DNA of 64,000 bases from Polytrichum commune (Eukaryota; Streptophyta; Polytrichopsida; Polytrichales; Polytrichaceae). Of the stretch, positions 51,317 to 61,300 are shown piece by piece (position 1 is the stretch's first letter; the number at the start of each line of letters is the position of its first letter). The stretch spans positions 52,440,429 through 52,504,428 of the forward strand of contig OX485804.1 in the NCBI GenBank assembly GCA_950295325.1, in the 5' to 3' direction. A model generated the notes under the pieces. The model was not told the DNA's origin. It made no database searches and saw only the letters and a list, made by a program, of their open reading frames with translations. The translations under genes and the position numbers were made by a program.

Positions 51317-52246
51317 TAATCATAAGAGAACCAAAACAATAACTTATGTTAAACCCAAAGTAAAGTTACTTTAGGGTCATATTAGTATCAACTAACGGAT
51401 ATCCACCATAGATCAAGACACTTGCATCTATGGCCACAAAGGATTACCTCCCCCTATATTAAGTGAATGAGGCCATCAGGACCTCCTTTCACTGGCTAAA
51501 CCGTGGTGGTTGTTTACGCTAAGTAACTTTTGGGCTTAGTGTAAGTTGTGCAAACTAGTTAAGCTGGGAAGTGTATGTAACCCAACTCTAACTTCGATTG
51601 CACAAGGTTCAAATGGCTAAGGAACATGTAGAATACTCTATGAAAGTATGTGTATTCTTTGATGCAAAATGTATGTTCATCATTGTGTGACATAGATAAC
51701 AATTGGGTTTTGTTGTTATTCACCTTGTGTACATTACTAACCCTCTCTTTGGATTTGGTTGGTGGTATGGGCACAGGTGAGGCAGACCCTTCACAAACTT
51801 GACGGCATACTTAGGTTTTGCTTATCAATTTTTTCCAAAAATAGTGTGTATGTAGTGCTTAGGCATTCCTTGATGATGAGGAATGATATACATTGTTTTG
51901 AATAGTAATAGGGCTTTGAAGTACTATTGAAAAAGGTTTATACTTGAGGTTGGCAAACTTTGGATATGAAATACATTACTTTGTTTTAAGGGTACAAAGG
52001 TAAAACCTTGGTAATATGGATTACTTAAGAGTTTTTATGTTCTTAGAAGCATACCAAGAGGAGACAATGACAATGGTATGATGGTAGCAAATCAATGGTT
52101 CGGCCATGTGGGATGACCCCACCCACCCTCCCGGCTTTGGAAAGGTTACATAGATATGCAAAAGAATGGTTTGGCCTCTTGATAAGAGGATGTATTACAC
52201 AAAGACTAAGCTTGACAGTAAGCATAGCACAAAGCAAGGTAAGCCC

Positions 52247-52249
<3 letters not shown>

Positions 52250-52281
<32 letters not shown>
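52250..52281. repeat. (CT)n microsatellite
   Basis: About 16 CT units, pure, 120 bp before the next MITE. Confidence 0.9.
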
Positions 52282-52283
<2 letters not shown>

Positions 52284-52397
52284 GAAAGTGCTCAACCATC
52301 AAGATGCTTGAAGATACTGCCAAAAGTTGTGTTGATGTCGGCGAACTTTATTTTGCTTTGCTAGCTAGCAAAGAGAAAGAAAACAAAGAGAGACTAA

Positions 52398-52898
52398 GGG
52401 GCGGTTTACACTATGGACCAAGAGCCATGACCAAGAAAATTAAATCATTTTCATGGTCACAGCTCTTGGCCAAGAGCCGTGACCATGAAAAATAAAAAAT
52501 GGATTTTTGAGTGGCTTGGTCACTCTTGTAGTGTAAAGTGGATTTGGACCGGGACAACTTTGGGCTGATTTTTTTAATGTAAATACAGTAACGCCAAAAA
52601 AAATCGGGAAAAAAATATTAAAAAACAAAATTCGGCCAATGGTTGATTTTCAGCCTTACGGCTCCCTTGATTTCTGTTGAGTCGAGCATTTTGCCTCGCC
52701 TCAACGGAAAACCCGTTGGACCATGGCACATTATCCAAATGGCAGATTTTAGTAGTTTTTGGGGACCTCAAAGTTAGTGGTCATTCTCCTTTTTTCAAGG
52801 TAGTGTAAAGCCAAATGGGACCAAGAGCACTTTACTCTCCAATCACAGATTTTAGAATTTCATGGTCATGGCTCTTGGTCCATAGTGTAAACCGCCCC
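52398..52898. mobile_element. PIF/Harbinger-like MITE, copy 5, young
   Basis: Thirty-five-base perfect inverted ends, beginning GGGGCGGTTTACACTATGGA and continuing CCAAGAGCCATGACC, flanked by intact TAA on both sides (52395-52397, 52899-52901). 501 bp, no transposase. The best-preserved member, hence likely the most recent insertion of the family in this window. Confidence 0.9.
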
Positions 52899-52901
52899 TA
52901 A

Positions 52902-53533
52902 GTCGGGTCAATCTGGCGTGAATTTGAGCATGTTGGCCCTACCTTGCTCAAAAACTCCCTCAGTGCCTTAAGGTGGGGGGTTCACCAGCTGGCCGGCATA
53001 TGAAAATATGCCTTAAATAGTAAAAGCACTTATTGTGAAAGACACAGTGAGGACTACAAAACAATGTACCTACAGATGTAGCCCTAGAACATGTCACAGT
53101 TTGAGACTCGGTCACGAGAGAACATAAATTAATTCAAGCTAGGCTCCATGCATGCTCAGCAGTAGTACTACTTCATGCTGCTGCTACTACATTGAAACCC
53201 TCATCAAAGACATTTATGTGCACCCACTTTAAATCAACTACGTTAAAGCAGTGCAAAGGTCAAAGTGATTTTTATCAGGGTTCCAATTGCAATGCTCTCC
53301 TATATACATACATAATAATAACTTCTTACAAGTGGATCATGCTTCCACTTGACATATCATATCCTTGCAGACTAACTACAGAAAAGAGGCAGTGGTACTT
53401 AAGATCCGTGTAGTAGAACGATATCTTATTACTTGGAGCAGGTGGCTTCATAACTCTTCTCATAAATTCCTCCACAATTTACGTAACAATGGCAAAAACC
53501 CTGCAACAATTCAACGTACCCATCGCAAAGAAC
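52902..53533. other. Intergenic, no gene seen
   Basis: No supported feature. Confidence 0.3.
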
Positions 53534-53535
53534 TA

Positions 53536-53853
53536 CACAAAATATGATATTTAGTGTTTGATACACTAAATACGAACGCATACACTAGATATCAATAATT
53601 CTATGAAAGTAAGTAATGTTAAATGTAAACTCAAACACTGAATATCCACTATGGTAATATGTGGAAGTTACGTGTTTGAATTTAGTGTTAGTAAGGATAT
53701 GAAAAAAAGGATATAATAAGGGAGGTGACAGTAGGGAAGGTAGCGGCACATTTATGTCTAACGTTAATTGTCAAAGAATTGAAAATTAGTGTTGAGCATG
53801 GTAGGGTGGTAACAACACTAAATATAATCAAACACTAAATATTATATTTTGTG
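53536..53853. mobile_element. TA-duplicating MITE, family B-prime
   Basis: Left CACAAAATATGATATTTAGT and the right end matching CACAAAATATAATATTTAGT in reverse complement, then GTTTGA on both. TA flanks at 53534-53535 and 53854-53855. 318 bp. The ends resemble family B but the interior differs (ACTAAATACGAAC, GTTTGAATTTAGTGTTAGTA). Confidence 0.75.
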
Positions 53854-53929
53854 TAGCTCAACGTCATGCATCATTCTTATTAGTAGAGGAAGGAAGGCCC
53901 GGGGTTTAGTGGATCACTGCCCAAGGAGG

Positions 53930-54580
53930 TTTTTGGGCATAATCGGTCAAAACCCTAGTGTTTCCAAGTCCAACCAGTTCAAGGAACGGGGAGAACCGGT
54001 GGTTAGTTACAGATGAACTAGTTGAGTTTGAGAAATAACCGGTTGAAATTCAAGACTTAAGGAAATTTACCGATCGTTTTAGAGGAATTTGTAAAATATA
54101 TCTTAAATTATTGAAGAAAAGCCGAAAGATGTCAACATGCAACCGGTTGGACTTGGAAACACTAGGATCTCGACTGGTGATGCTCAAAATCCTCCCCAAA
54201 CACTAAACCGGTTAGATGTTGCAATCTTCCGTTTTTCTTTACTAAATTGAGGTATATTCCATGGATTTCTCTAAAATAATCGGTAATATTCTTGAAGTCT
54301 CAAACTTCAACCGGTTATTTCTATTTGTAACTACACTATTTTGTCTAATTAGCATGGGTTACTATATAGAATTATGCGTTGCTATGATTGTTTATCGGCA
54401 TTTTTTTGGTTTTACCAACTAAGTTATATCATATTATTCGGTGTGCATACTAACTACTTATATTAATTTGGGTATAGAATGATACTCTCAATAAAATGTT
54501 ATAGCAATGCGTAACTCCACATAATAACCCACACTAATTAGGCAAAATAGTGTAGTGGTTGGTTCTCCTTGTTCATTGGC
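53930..54580. repeat. Nested R repeats: inverted copy inside a forward copy
   Basis: A forward R copy starts TTTTTGGGCATAATCGGTC (53935) and breaks at ~53993. A full inverted copy follows (GGGGAGAACCGGTGG to TGATGCTCAAAATCCTCCCC, ~54213). The forward copy resumes (TTCTTTACTAAATTGAGG, CTAAAATAATCGGTAATATT) and is broken again by a 219-bp MITE before ending GTGGTTGGTTCTCC. This gives the order of three insertions. Confidence 0.65.
54334..54552. mobile_element. TA-duplicating MITE, family E
   Basis: Ends CACTATTTTGTCTAATTAGC and complement GCCTAATTAG.. continuing for ~50 bp with TGGGTTA and ATGCGTTGCTAT. TA duplicated at 54332-54333 and 54553-54554. The empty site is deducible from other R copies (GTAACTAG). 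Tc1/mariner-type target. Confidence 0.85.
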
Positions 54581-54826
54581 CTAGATGACACCTCCCAAAT
54601 GATAAGGATCATTGGAGGCATTTTGCTAACTGTTTTTTCGGGTGTTGCTAAGACACTTTAACATAAACAAAGTAAGTCAAGGTTTAGGTATGAGTCGAAC
54701 ATGTGAGACCTGAAGAAAAGCATTGCAAGAATATTGGGCCTAATGTGGACAAACTTCTTTGAATGGACACCTTTATTTGAGTGGTATATGACAAGGATTA
54801 TAGTAAAGAATGGACACCAAAAGACC

Positions 54827-55530
54827 CCGAGGGGCGGACTCTGCACTGGAAACCTAAATGACGTGCGTGGGTCTTTATGAAAATTCCCTACATACGAGAA
54901 GTTCATAAAGAAAAATAAAAAATGCATTGGTACTAACGGCGTGCTAGAAAACACACTCATTTATTTGTATTAAGATTTTCAATTTAAAGTGGTAAATGCC
55001 TCCACTACATATACATAATGTAAATCATGAATTTAACATATAGTTTATCACACATAAATTTCACTTTCACTTTCCAATGTGAAAGTCATTGAACTTTTTT
55101 TCATCATAGCATGTAACTCAACGATTGTATCAAACAAACAAAGATAGAGAACAACAAGCTAGCCACAATCCGGAGAGAAAAACTCAAGAAGCCCATGAGC
55201 ACTCCAAGAGCCTCTTGTTTGTAAAACCTAGAACAAATGCAAACCCTAACAAGAACATACATGGTAGTCATCAAAGACTATGACCATATGACAACAATGG
55301 ATGAATAAATTAAAATTAGCATATCTATTGTTAGAAATATCTCTAAATCTTAGGACCCCTTTTGTACATCTACCTTTACTTCAAAACATTTTTAGCCTTT
55401 CTAGATGTACACACTAGAGAAAAAAAATGCCTCTCCCTTATCTATACTATGTACGCTAATACCTCAAATAATACCCCTTCTTACACTCACGTTAGTTTGT
55501 ATGTGGTATGAAGAGTCCACCCCCAGGGAA
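54827..55530 (+). mobile_element. Mutator-like MITE family C, copy 2
   Basis: Left end GAGGGGCGGACTCTGCACTG, then AATGACGTGCGTGGGT. Right end ACACTCACGTTAGTTTGTAT, then GAAGAGTCCACCCCCAGG. Internal homology to 15609 and 61156. Flanking AAAAGAC/AAAAAGCC may be the decayed target duplication. ~700 bp, no transposase. Confidence 0.7.
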
Positions 55531-55549
55531 AAAGCCACATGTCACTATG

Positions 55550-55835
55550 AGATCGGACTGTGTGCCCCCTATGTGCTCAAAATATGTTACCATTATATTC
55601 TATGTTTAATGGAGAATTTAGTTGGGAGGACCTATGTGACCATTCAAAAATGGAAGAGCATCTTCACTTGGCACTCCCATAACTTTCCGCCTCCACTCCA
55701 TTTTTAAAGCTTGAAATGGTAATATGCATGATTTGGCATCGGTAATTGGATGAGACAATTCCCAAGGTGATCCAATGGCCAAAATGTTTGAGGGAGACAA
55801 TGAGACAATACTCAATACTATCTATGTGGGTGGAA
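55550..55835. repeat. Dispersed repeat family F, copy
   Basis: GATCGGACTGTGTGC, CTCAAAATATGTTACCATT, ACCTATGTGACCATTC, CATCTTCACTT, GCTTGAAATGGTAATATGCA and GTAATTGGATGAGACAATT match 48270-48660. Confidence 0.55.
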
Positions 55836-55959
55836 AGGGAGGTGGTGGTTTGTGGGGGGGGGGGGACTATGTATTTTAGATCCTTGGGTTTCTCAAATCT
55901 TTAATCATATCTGCATCACATGTTACTTGCGTTTTGTGTACTCGATTGCATGAACCTCA

Positions 55960-55980
55960 TGGTTTTTTTTTTTTTTTTTA
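55960..55980. repeat. Poly-T run
   Basis: About 17 T residues at the edge of the foldback element. A G13-type run lies nearby at ~55853-55865. Confidence 0.8.
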
Positions 55981-56400
55981 TAATATTGTTTGTGAAATAT
56001 TTTGAGGACAATATAGTTATCCATTAATTCAACTGAAGTTTTGGTCGGGAGTTGGTTGTCTTGCATACAAAACTTTCCATGTGTCCGTAAGTTTTTGGCG
56101 CATGCTTGGAGTTGGTGTGCAGTTTTGAGCAAAGAATAACTAGAGCTATGTTATGGGGTTAAGTAATATGCTATATCAATTCATTGTGGGTCAAAACTCA
56201 ATTTGGCATGCCAAGAAGCGCTTAAAAGAGTTTGGCCCCAATGAACCGATATAGACTATTCTTCGTTCAAACCTCTAGACCAGTTCCGGACATGCACCAA
56301 AAACTTACAAAACATGGTCAATTTTATATACAAAACAATGAGCTCCCGACCGAAATTCTGGTTGAATTAATGGATAACTCTAATAAGAGCCTCGAGTGCT
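55975..56400. mobile_element. Foldback element family D, copy 2
   Basis: The left arm (ATAGTTATCCATTAATTCAA, TGGTCGGGAG, AAGTTTTTGGCGCATGCTTG) pairs with the right arm (CAAGCATG-like ACATGCACCAAAAACTTA, CTCCCGACCGAAATTC, TTGAATTAATGGATAACT). Arms ~170 bp with the centre near GGCATGCCAAGAAGCGCTTA. No coding capacity. Confidence 0.7.
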
Positions 56401-58381
56401 CAAAGTGCCCACCGTTTTGGTGTGGGCACCTCTACAATAAATTATGTTGATTCAAAGTGCAAGGTTCACATATATATATATATATATATATATATAGCAA
56501 GGGATACAAGGCATACAAATCACTCGGTCAACCGTCATTCACTCGTCCAATTAGCAAGTGATGGGCCACTAGTACCCTTCACATTTAACGTCGGGCAATC
56601 TACCACATGGAGAAACATGTGGTAAAGCAGACAAAACCTGGTGGATGCAGGCCTATATATAAGTTCACAACCACCGGTAGGTGGAGGAGCTATTATATAC
56701 CCCTAGTTTGTACTACAAACACACATGAGAAATAAACCTCGGCATCGGATGGATGTATTGTCAATGAATGGGGGAGAACCGACCGTCGCTTACTATTTGA
56801 AACTTACGCGATGCTATATTTATTTAGTGTGTATCTCATATTTTACCAACAAATGTTCAAATTGGTGGTTTTGACATTCTAGAGCATTTACACTTTTACT
56901 TGATAATACAATGTTTAGTCACAAACAAGAAACAAAAAAAAAAAAAAAAAAAAAAACGCAATTGATTTCCAAGTTTTGAAGTTATCGTACATTTCCAAAG
57001 GCAAGATTTTCTCCCAACCCATATTCACAGCATAGGTCAACTTCTTTTGAATAATTGGGAGGCGAAAGTTTGAGTACAATCTCGGACGGGTGCTCTTTCC
57101 AAGGAACCCAAATCCACGCCCTTATTATTTACTTTTTCCATCACGCCGAATGTGATGGTGACATGTGTGATTCTTCGTGGTTTTTTTCCATTACATTAGA
57201 AAAGGACAACTACGTGTGTGGAACCTCAATACTTTAAGGGACTCTATGTATTGAGATTGGGGAGGGGTAATTGGAAATGGATCTATTTACCATAATGTGG
57301 TGTGGCGTTAATATTGGCGTACTATGTTAGTTAGAGTGGTTTTTGTGACTTGTCATATAGCAACAAGTGTCATATGATATCCTCTATAATTATCACCTAG
57401 TGATTGCAAAACAATTAATCCGGGTTGATGATGAATAGTGTGGACTAAACCAAATTTGAGTGTTTAGTGTAGTTAATCTCATCGAGTCATGTTCTCACTA
57501 GTCCGTTGATGTTTGGAATGGCCAAAGTGGTGCTATTTTGTACTTAATGCCACTTATGATTAATCACTTTTAACAATGCCTCATTCGATGACACCGTTGC
57601 ACTCACTTGATAACGGCTTACAAATGAAAAAATAGGTAGTGCCAAACGAAGGTATTGCATTAAGGCCTCGACACCCTATGTATAGGGGAACACCATGAGG
57701 GGACACCATTCCAAGAAATGAGGACTTGTTCCCAAAAATCCCAAAACGCACTCTCCTCATGGCCATTCTCTTGCATATAGACCATGTATGGCAAGACATT
57801 ATGTTGTAAAGCATTGTATGGCGGGCATTACGTAGGGCATAATGCATTGTCACCTCAAATGAATGGATTTTGTTAAACAATGAACAAATTTTGAAGAACA
57901 AACAAACAAAAAGCACCAAGTCTTTATGTGTGTCCTACTGGGACGGTGTGTCAAAGAACATCTTGCCACATCCAAACAAACAAGCATGTATTGTGTTTGG
58001 AAATCGAGTTACCCTATCACGAGGCACGTTTTGGATTTGATATGAAAGTGATCCTAAAGTGGCAACAAAAGAAGACTACTTGTGTGTGTGTGTCTTCAAC
58101 GTCACTATGGCTAGCACGCCTGCAGTTTGAATGCTCAAACCAAGAAAATAGTTGTTGGATAAAAACACCCCTGCATGCACTTGAGGAATAAATTGTCTTG
58201 CCACTCTCGCCAGTGGTGTGAGATTGGTTGCAGCCTGCAACAAATGGCCACCAATGTGCATTTTGGAAGAAGGCTATTTTGCATTCCATTTTTGAGAGAT
58301 AATTTGGTCTTTCAATTTTCAGACTGCAAGAAACATTTAGATTAGAGTGTGTGTGCTCATTGAGAATTCGGATTGTTCGGG
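56401..58381. other. Upstream of EF-hand gene
   Basis: Contains (AT)n at 56470-56496, an inverted R-type end near 56768 (GAATGGGGGAGAACCG) and A23 at 56934-56956. A 113-codon minus frame at 57581-57919 shows no recognised domain. The EF-hand gene promoter is presumably at the right. Confidence 0.35.
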
Positions 58382-61300
58382 ATGGCACATCTACGAAGTA
58401 AAGATGTGCGGCAAGACTTTGAGTATTTTGACACCGGCTCCAAGGGCAAGTTGACGCCTCACGAGTTCAAATGCGCTTATGTCTCACTCTTTGGTGTTTT
58501 GCCTCCCAAGGTTCGCCAACTTTTACATGCGAATATTAATTAATCTCATGTCGAGGAGAGTGAGAGAGAGAGAGAGAATTTTCATCTTTGAAGGTTCCTG
58601 TTGATCAAGGATATCAATCACCCTTTTTCAATTTTAAGAAGAAATGTGGAACAGCGTGTGTCGTGCATCCAACAGTAATAATCGACTTTGCTTCATGGCT
58701 TGCTTAGTTGTGGATAGTAATCCACTGCTAAATATCATTCTTTGGAAGAGAGTTCTCTTTCCATTAGGGTAATATATGTGGAAGCACCTGACGACACATA
58801 ACTATGAAAAGTGGCCTACCTTTAAATTGAGGGATTTTAGCCACATTTCATGGACTTGGCGTTACCATCTTTTTAGGAGAGTGCGTTAAATTTGTACAGA
58901 AAACGAGAACCAGCAGCTGGCATGATTGCAAGGAGAATGTTGAAGGTTAAGGAGGGCCAATCGACCGCCTCTCTATTCTAAAACTAAAAAATTGGTTTCC
59001 ATTTCAATAGGGCCAAAAAGAGAAGACTTGCATAAATAATCACGTTCGGTATGAACTCGAGATTATCATATTTTACACTAATATTCTGTCACAAGAACAT
59101 AATTTAACCTTCTTCTTTTTTTGGGGAACCTCTCCCAATGTTTTAAAAAAAAAAAATCGGAATGTTTGGAAATGTTTACATTCTCAAAATATAAAGTTCA
59201 TTAAATCCAAGGGTACGACCACATCCCAACTTGCTTATTCGACAACGAGACAAATCTACTCTCTCATATATCGATCCCCCAGATCCACATGGAGACATTC
59301 GGCCAACAAGTCGATGTTTGGCCGCGAAAGGCAAGGCAAAGCAAAGCAAAGCTAAGCTTGACTCCCATTGCAGGCCACGAGGAGCTGTGTTGTGCTTCAT
59401 TGAAACGGCCAGCATACGGAAGTTGTGCCCTAAGGCTCAACAAGAATCTTGAAGCCAATTAAGAGCCCAAAAGTGCGGCAAGTAAAGCACAGCCATCTGG
59501 TCACTAAAGCCACCTTTCAATCTGACAAGTCTTGGAGTTTGTTGGCTTGTTGGCACTTTGCTGTTGGACTGGCTCGCCCCATGATTGTTGCCGACCACCA
59601 CCCTCGTCCCTTGGAATTTGGGTGGTGATGGGCCCCGATGCTCCAAAACCAAAGCGCAACTTGCCACAGTGTAGATGCCACCTCATCATGTGCATTTCCA
59701 ATGATGAAATTCGGAGAAATCCTTTCGACAAGAAACTATTATGTGAGCGAGTATGAATGACTCTTTCCGATTGCACTTTTGACAAAAAACATTGGGTTGG
59801 GTTGCAGGCGGACATGAAGATCGTGAAGGCCACGCCTGGAGGTCATGCAGATTGGCAGCTTTTCAATGTTCTCATCAAGGATCGACTGCGGCCTTCTCGG
59901 AGCGACCTTCGCATTCATGCCGCGTTCAAATCTTTCTGTGGTAATTTGAACCCAACGGTTTGCTTCATGTATACACCAGTGTCGGGGGAGGTTTTTGGGC
60001 ATAATTGGTCCAGATCTTCGTGCGTTTCCAAGACCAACCAGAGTGTTATATGTTGACATCTTTCACTTTTCCTTGCTTGAATTGAAGAATATTCTGTCAA
60101 TTTCTCTAAAAATATCAGTAAATTTCCTGAAGTCTCGATTACAAATTCACGTTCATGCTGCATTCAATGCTTTCTGTGGTAATTTGAATCCAACGGTTTG
60201 CATCATATATACACCAGTGTCTGGGGAGATTTTTGGGCATAATCGGTCGAGATCTTCGTGTGTTTCCAAGACCAACCAGAGTGTTATATGTTGACATCTT
60301 TCAGTTTTCCTTTTATCGAATCGAAGAATATTCCGTGAATTCCTCTAAAAGTATCAGTAATTTTCCTGAAGTCCTGATTACATATTCACATTCATGCTGC
60401 ATTCAAGGCTTTCTGTGGTAATTTGAATCCAACGGTTTGCTTCATATACACCCGTGTGTCTGGGGAGATTTTTGGGCATAATCGGTCGAGATCCTCATGT
60501 GTTTCCAAGACCAACCAGTTATATGTTGACATCTTTCGGTTTTCCTTTACTAAATTGAAGAACATTCCATAAATTTCTCTAAAAGGATCTGTAATTTTCC
60601 TGAAGTCTTGATTACGAACTCACATTCATGCTGCATTCAACGCTTTCTGAGGTAATTTGAATTCAACGGTTTGCTTCATATATACACCAGTGTCTGCGGA
60701 GATTTTTGGGCACAATCAGTCAAGATCCTACTGTTTCCAAGACCAACCAGTTATATGTTGATATCTTTCAGTTTCCCTTTCTTAAATTGAAGAATATTCC
60801 ATAAATTCCTCTCAAAAGATCAGTAATTTTCTTGAAGTCTTGATTACGAATTCGTTATTTCTCAAACTCAAGGGGTTTCATCTGTAACTAGCAGTTGGTT
60901 CTCCCCATCAATTGATATATACATCCATATATGTGAGGACAACAAGCCCACCCGTTTGCCATGTATCCACATAAACAAATCCTTCCTCATCCATCCAATT
61001 TTTTGTGTTTGCGGGTGCAGCTATGGATACGGATTCTCCTAGGGTTATGGCCGTATCCATATTACGAAAGCCTTACGAATTTCACGTTGTTGTCTTGAAA
61101 AAATTTCACATTGTAATTGTTTGTTAGTCAACACACAATTAGGTAGAAATGAGTCCCAGGGGGTGGACTCTTCATACCATGTACGATGTGAATGTAAGAA
61201 GGGGTATTATTGGAGGCATTAACATGTATACTATACATAAGGGAGAGGTATTGAAATTTAGACTTTTTTTTACGATGAATGTGTTAGTGTCATCCGATTC

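Larger units (their letters stand above)
49161..52397. other. Long intergenic stretch with simple repeats
   Basis: No gene seen. ACCCGTCC words recur at 49285-49330 and 49710-49790. An R-type end (CCGGTTCTCCCCATTCATTG) is near 49902. A G9 run lies at ~50381-50389, and a C12 run followed by A8 near 50911. Confidence 0.35.

Noticed and set aside
57581-57919. 113-codon minus frame
   Set aside because: No domain recognised; composition and position do not support a gene.
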